Shown piece after piece: positions 8,344-16,705 of a stretch of 64,000 bases of DNA (positions within the stretch are counted from its first letter, which is position 1; every line of letters starts with the position of its first letter). The translations under genes and the position numbers were made by a program. The DNA comes from Flavobacteriales bacterium (lineage in GTDB: Bacteria > Bacteroidota > Bacteroidia > Flavobacteriales_C > GCA-002722245). The notes under the pieces are model-generated. The model made no database searches, was not told the origin of the DNA, and saw only the letters and a list, made by a program, of their open reading frames with translations. The DNA lies in NCBI GenBank assembly GCA_023251075.1, contig JAHEZM010000014.1:37598-101597 (forward strand), read 5' to 3'.

Positions 8344-11154
8344 ATGTCTTCAGAAAAAAAACTTTTCCTCATAGATGCTTTTGCCATCATTTTTCGTTCG
8401 TATTTCGCTTTTGGCAGTAATCAACGATACAATTCAAAAGGATTGAATACATCGGTAATGTTGGGATTCACCAATACATTGCTTGAAATATTAAACAAAG
8501 AAAAACCATCGCACATTGCTATTGTTTTCGATCCGCAAGGCAAAACATTTCGTGAAGATATGTTTCCTGCTTACAAAGCACATCGTGATGAAACACCTGA
8601 AGATATTAAGAAGGCTATTCCGTACATTTTTAAATTGGCGGAAGCTTTCAATATTAAATCGGTGGTGGTACCCAGTTATGAGGCTGATGATGTAATTGGA
8701 ACATTAGCGAAACGTGCAGAAAGAGAGGGCTTCAAAACGTATATGATGACTCCTGATAAGGATTTTGCTCAATTGGTAACCGATAATATTTTATTGTATC
8801 GTCCGGCTAAAAGTGGTAATGCTGCGGAGGTTTGGGGTATTAAAGAAGTATGTGCAAAATTTGAAGTGCAACGTGTAGAGCAGGTAATTGATATTTTAGG
8901 ATTGTGGGGTGATAGTGCCGATAATATTCCTGGAATTCCTGGAATAGGAGAGAAGACTTCTAAATTGTTAATCGCCAAATACAATAGTGTGGAAGGGCTT
9001 ATTGCTAACGCGCAGGAGCTGAAAGGAAAACAAAAAGAAAATGTAATTCAGTTTGCAGAACAAGGTTTATTATCTAAAAAACTAGCAACCATAGAATTGA
9101 ATGTTCCTGTTGATTTTTCTACCGATGATTTGAAATTTCAAGAACATGATAAAGAAAAAATAACTGAGCTTTTTAATGAGTTAGAGTTTAGAACTCTGGC
9201 GCAAAGAATACTAGGAACGAAAGGAAGTGAGGAGAGTGGGAGTGAGAAAACAATGGAGAAAGCAAAGCCATCTGCACAAGGCCAGTTTGATATGTTTGCA
9301 GTTGCAGAAGAAGAGCCAATTGTGGAGGAACAGCAAGTGCATTACAAAACTATTACCGATGTTCCGCACAATTATATTCTCATCAACAACGAGGAAGAAG
9401 CAGATCAATTAATTGCTCTTTTAGCCACTCAAAAAGAGTTTTGTTTTGATAGCGAAACTACGGGTATCGATTCTCATGTTGCCGATGTGGTTGGCTTGTC
9501 TTTTTCTTTTGAAGCGTATAAAGCATGGTATGTAAATATTCCTGAAGGTGAAGCCGGTAAAGTACGTTTGATGAAATTCAAATCGCTTTTTGAAAATGAA
9601 AGTATTTCTAAAATCGGACAAAATATTAAATACGATATGAATGTTTTGTTGCAATACGGAATTGCAGTGAAAGGAAAATTGTTCGACACCATGTTGGCGC
9701 ATTATTTAATTGAGCCCGATATGCGTCACAACATGGATTATTTAGCGGAAACTTATTTGGCATATAAACCTGTTTCCATTGAAACATTGATCGGTAAAAA
9801 AGGAAAAAATCAAAGCAGTATGCGCGATGTAGAACTCGAAAAAATTAAAGAGTACGCTGCTGAAGATGCTGATGTAACCTATCAATTGAAAGTGATTCTT
9901 GAAAAAATATTGCAAGAAAAAGGCGATATCAAATTGTTTGAAGAAATAGAAATGCCATTGGTGCCGGTGTTATCGAAAATGGAGATGGAAGGAATTAAAA
10001 TCGATACGAATGCACTGCTAGAATTTTCAAAAGAATTATTAGAACAATTGATTCAATTGGAAAAAGAAATTTATGCCGATGCAGGAGTAGAATTCAATAT
10101 CAATTCGCCTAAGCAAATGGGAGATGTTTTGTTTGAAACATTGAAGTTGGATGAGAAGGCGAAGAAAACAAAAACCGGACAGTACGCCACTTCTGAAGAA
10201 GTTTTACAAAAGTTGGTGTATAAACATCCTATAATTCAAAAGATTTTAGATTATCGTGGATTACAAAAATTAAAATCGACTTATGTGGATGCTTTACCCG
10301 AAATGGTAAACAAAGAAACAGGTAAAATTCACACCAGTTTTTCGCAGGCTGTTGCAGCTACAGGAAGATTAAGTTCGGTGAATCCTAACTTGCAAAATAT
10401 TCCTATCAAAACAGCGAAAGGAAGAGAAGTTAGAAAGGCATTTATTCCCAACGAAGAAAATCATGTTTTACTATCTGCCGATTATTCTCAGGTAGAATTG
10501 CGATTGATTGCCGAGTTAAGTGGAGATATAGGAATGATAGAAGCTTTTCAAAGCAAACAAGATATTCACTCTGCCACAGCATCTAAAGTTTTTAATGTTC
10601 CTTTAGAAGAAGTGACCAAAGAAATGAGAGGAAAAGCTAAGATGGTAAACTTTGGAATTATCTATGGAATTTCTGCTTTCGGTTTAGCGCAACGTTTGAA
10701 TATTTCGAGAACTGAAGCGAAAGAAATTATCGATAATTATTTCTCAAAATATCCGCGCATTCGTGAGTATATGGACGAGAGTATCGACAACGCTAAACAA
10801 ACCACTTTTGTAAAAACATTGATGGGTAGAAAACGTTATTTAAAAGATATCAATTCTGCCAACGCCGTGGTGCGTGGTTATGCCGAGCGAAATGCGATAA
10901 ACGCACCTATACAAGGTTCTGCTGCTGATATTATCAAGAAAGCAATGATTGATATTCAAAAAGAATTAGATGTATCAAACCTCAAAGCAAAAATGGTTTT
11001 ACAAGTGCATGATGAGTTGGTGTTTACCGTTCCTGTTGACGAGGTGGAATTACTTAAACCAATAGTGAAACGTGGAATGGAAAACGCGGTACAAACACGA
11101 GTGCCTTTGGAAGTAGAAATGAGTACAGGTAAAAATTGGTTAGAGGCGCATTAA
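8344..11154 (+). CDS. polA: DNA polymerase I
   Basis: 936 aa. Three domains are seen in order. The 5'-3' exonuclease (about 1-290) has LFLIDAFAIIFRSYFAF, SYEADDVIG and GIPGIGEKT. The 3'-5' exonuclease (about 345-530) has FCFDSETTG with the metal-binding Asp369 and Glu371 intact, so proofreading is probably active, and AAEDADVTYQL. The polymerase (about 550-936) has motif A around Asp713 (SADYSQVELR), motif B (RGKAKMVNFGIIYG) and motif C HDEL with Asp890. It fills gaps and removes RNA primers in replication and repair. Its stop is one base from the convergent stop of the next gene. Confidence 0.97.
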   Translation: MSSEKKLFLIDAFAIIFRSYFAFGSNQRYNSKGLNTSVMLGFTNTLLEILNKEKPSHIAIVFDPQGKTFREDMFPAYKAHRDETPEDIKKAIPYIFKLAEAFNIKSVVVPSYEADDVIGTLAKRAEREGFKTYMMTPDKDFAQLVTDNILLYRPAKSGNAAEVWGIKEVCAKFEVQRVEQVIDILGLWGDSADNIPGIPGIGEKTSKLLIAKYNSVEGLIANAQELKGKQKENVIQFAEQGLLSKKLATIELNVPVDFSTDDLKFQEHDKEKITELFNELEFRTLAQRILGTKGSEESGSEKTMEKAKPSAQGQFDMFAVAEEEPIVEEQQVHYKTITDVPHNYILINNEEEADQLIALLATQKEFCFDSETTGIDSHVADVVGLSFSFEAYKAWYVNIPEGEAGKVRLMKFKSLFENESISKIGQNIKYDMNVLLQYGIAVKGKLFDTMLAHYLIEPDMRHNMDYLAETYLAYKPVSIETLIGKKGKNQSSMRDVELEKIKEYAAEDADVTYQLKVILEKILQEKGDIKLFEEIEMPLVPVLSKMEMEGIKIDTNALLEFSKELLEQLIQLEKEIYADAGVEFNINSPKQMGDVLFETLKLDEKAKKTKTGQYATSEEVLQKLVYKHPIIQKILDYRGLQKLKSTYVDALPEMVNKETGKIHTSFSQAVAATGRLSSVNPNLQNIPIKTAKGREVRKAFIPNEENHVLLSADYSQVELRLIAELSGDIGMIEAFQSKQDIHSATASKVFNVPLEEVTKEMRGKAKMVNFGIIYGISAFGLAQRLNISRTEAKEIIDNYFSKYPRIREYMDESIDNAKQTTFVKTLMGRKRYLKDINSANAVVRGYAERNAINAPIQGSAADIIKKAMIDIQKELDVSNLKAKMVLQVHDELVFTVPVDEVELLKPIVKRGMENAVQTRVPLEVEMSTGKNWLEAH

Positions 11155-11155
11155 A

Positions 11156-13537
11156 TTATTGTTTAATCACTTTAACCGAAGAAATCAGGTTGTTTACTTT
11201 ATCAAACAAAGCAAAAGTGTAAATACCCGATTCAAAATCATCAAGTGTTAAGTTAAATTTATTTTCCCCAATGATTCCACCTACCATGGCTATGAATTTT
11301 TCTTTTCCGCTTAAACTATAAGCTTTCAAATAATAAATTCCACCATCTTCAGAAAAGAAATCAAAAGTGGTTGCGTTGATTGCCGGATTGGGAAAGGCGT
11401 ACAGTTGTGTTTTCTGACTAGTAGAAAAATTCACGAAGGTTATTTTTGATTTTTGTGTGGCGCCATCAATATCTACCTCTTCTAATTCGTAATAATTTAT
11501 TCCTTCTAATGGTGAATTATCAATAAAAGAATAATCAATTTTTTTATTGCTGTTTCCGGCAGCAGAAATTTTACCAATTACTTGCCATTGGTTGTCGGAA
11601 CCAGCTCGGCGCACATTGAAATAGTCGCTGTTTTTCTCAGAAACGGTAGTCCAGTAAACATCAATTTCATCGCCATTTTTTTCAGCATCGAAGGAAATTA
11701 ATTCAACCGGTAAAGTACTGGTAGGTACAAGTTCTCCGGTGACAGTGGTGCTAATTTGTGTGGCAGCATAAGAACTTGCTCCGTTTTTGAAGTAAATCTG
11801 GGCTTTGTGTCCAGCATCTAATTCGTTCGACGAACCAGTTTTTATGATTGCGCCGGTACCTGTTGTGCCATTAAATCCACCGCTCCAGTTTTTGATGGTT
11901 AGTATTTTACTGGCAGTCCATGTTACACCATTACTTGCAGCAAAAGCAACCTGGTGATTACTATTACTACTCACTAGATCGATTATTGAACCGGCACTAA
12001 TCATTAAAGTTCCCATTGTTTCGGCATAACCGGCAGATAGTGTGCCTCCATTCATTTTAACTTGTGTGGATGGAATTATATTTGCAGCTCCCAAAGTAAG
12101 GGTTCCTGCGGTAATGGTAGTTGTTCCTGTCCATGAGCTGGCTGTACTTAAATTAAAATTTCCAGAGCCAGTTTTTGTAAAAGCTCCCACGGTGTAGGCA
12201 CCTCCAGTTTGTCCGTCATTTGCTCCTCCACTGGTGATGGTTGAGTTTCCATCGCTGATGGTTAATGTGCCATCAGATCCGGCAGTGCCGCCTGTACCAT
12301 AAGCTGAAGTGATAGCACCAGAGGTGGTTAATCCTGAAGGACCTGTAATGCTAATAGCCCCTCCGTTAGATGATCCTGTGCCTCGTGAAGTTCCTCCCGA
12401 GCAGGAAATTGCATTGGCACTACTGTAAGTGGTACCTGCAGTTAAAGTTATAGCCCCTCCATTTCCACCACTTTGGTTGGTTGTACTCGAACCCGAGGCA
12501 CCTCCTGTAGCTGTTATGGTGGCAGATCCGGAGTTAGCAATAGAACCTGCAGTGGCAATAATTGTTATACTTCCTCCCACTCCCCCGTTACCATTACCTG
12601 CTCCTGCTCCTCCTGTAGTATTGATAGCAGTAGTATTGGAATAGTTGGTTGCGGCAGTGAAGGCTAATGTTCCGCCGGTCCCTCCATGACCAGGAGTTCC
12701 ATTGGCTGTACCTCCTGCTCCTCCTGTACTCGTAATACCAATGGTAATAGCAATAGTGGTAGAACTGGCAGTAAGGGTAATGGATCCACCAGGTCCACCA
12801 CTAGCAGTACCTGCAGCGGCACCTCCGGAGTTGTTTACAGCTCCCGTAGCAATCGAAATACTTGTTCCACTAAAGGTTAAGTCTCCCCCGTCACCTCCGT
12901 AGGAGTTTGCTCCCGATCCTGTTCCTCCAGGGGCGCCTTGCGCAGTGATGGCGGCAGTGGTTGAAACGGCTCCTGATGAAGCGGTTAAAGTAATATCTCC
13001 TGCATCTCCTCCTGGATCCGTACTTCCGCTATTGGCTGCGCCCCCTGTGGTGGTTAATGCTGCATTGATGGTAACCCCGCTAGGCCCCGTAAATACTATG
13101 TTTGTTCCTGGATACCCTTCGCCAGTAGTGGATGCGGGGGTTAAATTGATAGCATTGCTAATTGTAATTGAGCCGGCAGCAGTAATAGTGAAAGTATATT
13201 GAGTAGTACTAGTGGTAGCGGCGGTAATTGTAGAGGAGGTGGTAACATTTCCAGATTGTGTTCCAGTTCCACTACAGGCGGTTAATATAATGATGTTTCC
13301 CGCGGTATATCCACTTCCTAACAGTCGATTCTGAATTTCGGTTCTATTAACAGTTGCACTATTGGCACTTGGAGTAAAAGTATGATTAGGCGCTGAGTAT
13401 GCCCATGAGCCATTAGCATCGGCCGTAGTGATGACAACATCGGCATTACCTGAAGCAAAAACAGAATTTTTGGAAAACAAAATACTGCAAAAACAGAACG
13501 ATATAGTTAATATCCTCAAATGATAAAATTGATTCAT
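11156..13537 (-). CDS. Gly-rich repeat surface protein with T9SS type A sorting domain
   Basis: 793 aa. The signal peptide ends near VFASGNA. Residues about 140-460 hold six or seven imperfect repeats of roughly 45-50 aa rich in Gly, Thr, Ser and Ala (TGGAGG, GGVGGSITI, GGNGGAITLTAG patterns), typical of a beta-helix. A segment like the autotransporter-associated beta-strand (STASSWTGTTTITAGTLTLG) follows near 465-490. After a linker there is a fibronectin-like region (VELISFDAEKNGDEIDVYWTT), then the final 80 residues form the type A T9SS domain (YAFPNPAINATT to the SVKVIKQ end). It is expected to be secreted and anchored on the cell surface, perhaps as an adhesin. The repeat DNA is clearly richer in GC than its surroundings. 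Confidence 0.85.
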   Translation of the reverse strand: MNQFYHLRILTISFCFCSILFSKNSVFASGNADVVITTADANGSWAYSAPNHTFTPSANSATVNRTEIQNRLLGSGYTAGNIIILTACSGTGTQSGNVTTSSTITAATTSTTQYTFTITAAGSITISNAINLTPASTTGEGYPGTNIVFTGPSGVTINAALTTTGGAANSGSTDPGGDAGDITLTASSGAVSTTAAITAQGAPGGTGSGANSYGGDGGDLTFSGTSISIATGAVNNSGGAAAGTASGGPGGSITLTASSTTIAITIGITSTGGAGGTANGTPGHGGTGGTLAFTAATNYSNTTAINTTGGAGAGNGNGGVGGSITIIATAGSIANSGSATITATGGASGSSTTNQSGGNGGAITLTAGTTYSSANAISCSGGTSRGTGSSNGGAISITGPSGLTTSGAITSAYGTGGTAGSDGTLTISDGNSTITSGGANDGQTGGAYTVGAFTKTGSGNFNLSTASSWTGTTTITAGTLTLGAANIIPSTQVKMNGGTLSAGYAETMGTLMISAGSIIDLVSSNSNHQVAFAASNGVTWTASKILTIKNWSGGFNGTTGTGAIIKTGSSNELDAGHKAQIYFKNGASSYAATQISTTVTGELVPTSTLPVELISFDAEKNGDEIDVYWTTVSEKNSDYFNVRRAGSDNQWQVIGKISAAGNSNKKIDYSFIDNSPLEGINYYELEEVDIDGATQKSKITFVNFSTSQKTQLYAFPNPAINATTFDFFSEDGGIYYLKAYSLSGKEKFIAMVGGIIGENKFNLTLDDFESGIYTFALFDKVNNLISSVKVIKQ

Positions 13538-13732
13538 AGTCGTTATTAGTTTCGTAATTAATAGGAGAAATTAATAGGTTCCGCAGATAGCTAAAGTAGG
13601 TTTTATTTATTTGATAGTCAATGGTTAATTAACGTATTTTTATCTTTATCACGTTCCTAATAACCATTGTTTTTTTAAAAGAGGAAATTTAAGCTTGAAA
13701 AAACTGTATTTTTAAAATAGCATCTTTGTGAG

Positions 13733-15055
13733 ATGAAATATATTTTCTTTTTTTTGTTATTTTTTTCCTTTAGGCTGTCAGCACAAGTAAATCAGCGAGG
13801 ATTAATTTTTAGTACTACCGAATTTAATTATGGAAAAGTTGAAAATTGGATTAGCAGAATTGATAGTATTAAGGTTACCAATACCACAACAGAAAAAGTT
13901 TTTATTTTAAAACAACATTATCCTTCCGATTTTGAAGTACGATTTCCAATAGGTGGAATCGAATCCGGAGAAAGTGGATTTGTAGAAATTATTTTTAATC
14001 CGAAGAAAAAAGGAAAATTCAAAAGAAGTATAGCTTTGTATCATACGGCATCTTTTGATTCTGTGTCTATAAAATTTAAAGGTGAAGTGTTAAGCTTCGA
14101 TCCTTATGCTATGCAGGAGTGTCCTTCGTTTTCTGCTCCGCAGAAAAAAAGAACTGAGTTTGATATAGATATTTTACTGATCGATTCCCTTACTCAAAAA
14201 CCATTGGCCAACTCTTTTGTTGAAATTGCAAAAGGAGATCAATATGTACAATATAAAACCGATGAGAACGGACAATTAAAAGTGAAATCATTTATTGGGT
14301 TATTTGTGATTTATGCCGATCATCCCGATTACAACAGCAAGGAATTTGTGCGTTATTTTAACCCACAAAATAACAGTGTTATAATAACTTTACTTCCGGT
14401 TAAAAATGAAACTGTTATTGAAATAAAAAAAGAGGATGTACTTGAAACAATTACAAAAGACACTTTGAAATATTACTCTACTTTTTCTAGTGAGACTTAT
14501 AAAGAAAATCATTTTGTTTTTTTAATCGATGTTTCTCAAAGTATGAACACTCTTGATCGATTACCACTTCTGAAAAAAAGTATGTATTCTTTGGTTGGGT
14601 TAATGAGAGTAGAAGATAAAATTACAGTGGTCACTTATGCCGATAATGTTCATATTTTACTTACATCGGTTTCTGGTTTGGAAAAGGAAAAGATTTTGAA
14701 TGTGATAGACGGACTTACGGCAAAAGGGAATACGGAAGGTGCTTATGCTATAGAGGAATCTTATGCTATTGCCCAACAACATTTCATTGTTGGAGGTGTA
14801 AACCAAATTATTTTGGCAACCGATGGTGGATTTACGGGATTGGCGGAATCGAAAATTAAATTGCAAAAATTGGTGAAGAAGAGAGCAAAAAAAGGAATTT
14901 GTTTTTCGGTTTTAACGTTTGGCAATAATAAAACCGGAAAAAAAGTAATGGAAGAAATATCGGTGGATGGAGGTGGTTTTTATTTGTTTATGGAGGATGA
15001 AAAAACAGGAAAGGAAAAATTGATTGAAAAAGTGAAAAAAATGTCGAAGAAATAA
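13733..15055 (+). CDS. Exported von Willebrand factor A domain protein
   Basis: 440 aa with a short signal peptide (LFFSFRLSAQ). Residues about 20-110 form an Ig-like DUF1573/ASPM-SPD2-Hydin-type domain (FSTTEFNYGKVENW to GFVEIIFNPKKKG). Residues about 140-220 look like a carboxypeptidase-regulatory-like beta-sandwich (LIDSLTQKPLANSFVEI). The VWA domain (about 255-440) has a complete MIDAS start, DVSQSMN, and a later ATDGGFTG loop, so metal-dependent ligand binding is plausible. There is no T9SS C-terminal domain; the protein ends in Lys-rich helices. The ligand is unknown. Its stop is one base from the convergent permease gene. Confidence 0.85.
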   Translation: MKYIFFFLLFFSFRLSAQVNQRGLIFSTTEFNYGKVENWISRIDSIKVTNTTTEKVFILKQHYPSDFEVRFPIGGIESGESGFVEIIFNPKKKGKFKRSIALYHTASFDSVSIKFKGEVLSFDPYAMQECPSFSAPQKKRTEFDIDILLIDSLTQKPLANSFVEIAKGDQYVQYKTDENGQLKVKSFIGLFVIYADHPDYNSKEFVRYFNPQNNSVIITLLPVKNETVIEIKKEDVLETITKDTLKYYSTFSSETYKENHFVFLIDVSQSMNTLDRLPLLKKSMYSLVGLMRVEDKITVVTYADNVHILLTSVSGLEKEKILNVIDGLTAKGNTEGAYAIEESYAIAQQHFIVGGVNQIILATDGGFTGLAESKIKLQKLVKKRAKKGICFSVLTFGNNKTGKKVMEEISVDGGGFYLFMEDEKTGKEKLIEKVKKMSKK

Positions 15056-15056
15056 A

Positions 15057-16265
15057 TTATTTTTTTTCTTCCTTCATTGCCAAAACAGGAATCAACGAGG
15101 TTAATGCATTTACGCTACACACCACCACAAAAGTGAAAATAATATCAGGAATTTGAATGTTGATAGGGTAAGCATCAATGGTAAAATTGGCGCCAATTTT
15201 CAGAAAGCCATAATGGGCTTGAAGTAAACAGAGTGTGAGTCCTAGGATTAATCCTATAATAGCTCCAATGAACCCAATAATAAAACTTTCGAGCCAAAAA
15301 ATTCTTTTGATTTGGGCATTCGTTGCGCCCATACTTCGCAGAATGAAAACATCTTTTTTCTTATCAATGATCAACATAAACAATGATCCAATTACATTGA
15401 AAATGGCTAGGAAGGTAAATACAATTAGTATAAAAGCAGTAAGCCATTTTTCTGTTTCTAAAGTCTTAAATAAAAATGCATTTTGTTCGAAGCGTGTTTT
15501 CACCTCAAAGTTTTTTCCTAATAAATTTTGCAAGGTTATTTTAGTTTCATTTACCAATTCATCATTCGCTAAACCAATTTCAATAGCGCTTACTTTATCA
15601 CCCAATTGCAACAATTCGTTAGCGTAATCTTTATTGATGATGATATAATTTCCAAAATCTTCATTAATATCGAAAGTGCCCATGGGTGTGGCCGATATCG
15701 ATTGAAACATTTCGGTTTGAATACCATCTTCTTGAAAAGAAGGAATATAAATATTGATTCTTGCGTATGGGTTTTTTGGATTCACGCCTAATTTAAGAGC
15801 AAGCAAGTAAGATAGAACGGCGAATTGTTGCCCGTTACCCGATAGCATAAAGTATCCATCTTCTCCTTTACGCATCATTTTTTCGATGCCCGTCATTTCC
15901 TTAAATCCTTTACTTACTCCTTTTAGTTTTGCTACTTCCTGATTTTCTTCATATTTCAATAAAACGGTTTCTTCTACCGTTTCAACATAATGAAGAATGT
16001 TTGGAATTTTTTTAATGGAATTGCGCAGCGGGTCATTTACAGGAAAATTTTTGCCTTTTACAACTGTAATTTTCAAATCGGGATCAAAACTGGAATACAA
16101 TCCTTTTACTGTTTCATTCATTCCATTTGCAGCAGAAAGCACAATGATAGAAGCAGCAGAAACAATGGCCACAACTGCGATAGAAATCCAGGTAATCCAA
16201 TTGATAATGTTTTTGGATTTTTTAGCGAAAAAATATCGGGAAGCTATTTTAAGTTCGAAATTCAT
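15057..16265 (-). CDS. FtsX/LolC-like ABC transporter permease
   Basis: 402 aa with the MacB/FtsX architecture: a first TM helix (about 22-45, INWITWISIAVVAIVSAASIIVLS), a large periplasmic domain (about 50-265) and three C-terminal TM helices (about 270-395). The N-terminal ASRYFFAKKSKN segment is typical of LolC/LolE permeases, which with a LolD ATPase release lipoproteins from the inner membrane. No ATPase gene is adjacent, so the assignment to lipoprotein release rests on family resemblance. It lies just downstream of rbfA on the same strand, 15 bp apart, an order I associate with other Bacteroidota. Confidence 0.86.
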   Translation of the reverse strand: MNFELKIASRYFFAKKSKNIINWITWISIAVVAIVSAASIIVLSAANGMNETVKGLYSSFDPDLKITVVKGKNFPVNDPLRNSIKKIPNILHYVETVEETVLLKYEENQEVAKLKGVSKGFKEMTGIEKMMRKGEDGYFMLSGNGQQFAVLSYLLALKLGVNPKNPYARINIYIPSFQEDGIQTEMFQSISATPMGTFDINEDFGNYIIINKDYANELLQLGDKVSAIEIGLANDELVNETKITLQNLLGKNFEVKTRFEQNAFLFKTLETEKWLTAFILIVFTFLAIFNVIGSLFMLIIDKKKDVFILRSMGATNAQIKRIFWLESFIIGFIGAIIGLILGLTLCLLQAHYGFLKIGANFTIDAYPINIQIPDIIFTFVVVCSVNALTSLIPVLAMKEEKK

Positions 16266-16280
16266 GTTTCAAACTAAGTT

Positions 16281-16616
16281 CTATTTTTTCAACAGGTTGT
16301 TTATTTTTTCTGCGTAATCTAAGGAGTCATCGATCACAAAAATCAATTCAGGAGTTTTTCTCAATTGATGACGAATAGTGGTTGCCAAGCGTTTTCTGAT
16401 TTCTTTGTTTTGTTCTTTTACAATGGCTAAAACTTTATCTTTTTGCGGATTCATGATGCTGATAAATACTCTAGCTGTAGATAGATCGGGAGCAACCCGT
16501 ACTTGAGTAACTGTAATGAAAGCACCGCCAAATAAGTTTTTACTTTCTTTCTGAAATATTTGCGCCAATTCTTCCTGGAGCAAGGTGCCTACTTTGTTTT
16601 GTCTTCGTGAATCCAT
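16281..16616 (-). CDS. rbfA: Ribosome-binding factor A
   Basis: 111 aa, the normal RbfA size. The N-terminal RRQNKVGTLLQEELAQIF and the KH-like core TVTQVRVAPDLSTARVFIS, followed by LRKTPELIFVIDDSLDYAEKI, match the family closely. RbfA binds the 30S subunit and is needed for late 16S rRNA maturation. It is first in a two-gene minus-strand operon with the permease. A palindrome with a possible -7 element (16661-16668 read on the minus strand) lies upstream. Confidence 0.95.
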   Translation of the reverse strand: MDSRRQNKVGTLLQEELAQIFQKESKNLFGGAFITVTQVRVAPDLSTARVFISIMNPQKDKVLAIVKEQNKEIRKRLATTIRHQLRKTPELIFVIDDSLDYAEKINNLLKK

Positions 16617-16636
16617 GCCCTAAATTAATATTTAAA

Positions 16637-16663
16637 GTTCAATGTTCAATGTTCAATGTTCAA
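16637..16663. repeat. Short tandem repeat, GTTCAAT units
   Basis: Three perfect copies of GTTCAAT (16637-16657) and a partial fourth, running into the palindrome at 16658-16681. Runs of this kind occur in intergenic DNA of several Flavobacteriia; here they fill the divergent gap between rbfA and the ABC exporter gene. Confidence 0.8.
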
Positions 16664-16681
16664 AGTTAGCTAACTTTGAAC
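16658..16681. promoter_or_regulatory. 24-bp perfect palindrome with opposed -7-like elements
   Basis: The centre is AGCT and each arm is 12 bp (right arm CTAACTTTGAAC). Each half contains TAACTTTG, an exact TAnnTTTG match: 16671-16678 on the plus strand facing the ABC gene and 16661-16668 on the minus strand facing rbfA. It may be a symmetric divergent promoter or an operator. Neither side has a TTTG at the -33 distance. A further TATATTTG at 16694-16701 is too close to the 16706 start unless the mRNA is leaderless. Confidence 0.45.
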
Positions 16682-16705
16682 CTTCATTTCTCTTATATTT
16701 GGCGA

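Noticed and set aside
12200..13100. Short repeated blocks that could suggest a CRISPR array.
   Set aside because: They are imperfect coding repeats in one frame, with no constant repeat or unique spacers.
12429..13202. Several plus-strand frames rich in Pro, Val and Ser.
   Set aside because: They are antisense shadows of the Gly/Thr-rich repeats of the minus-strand surface protein.
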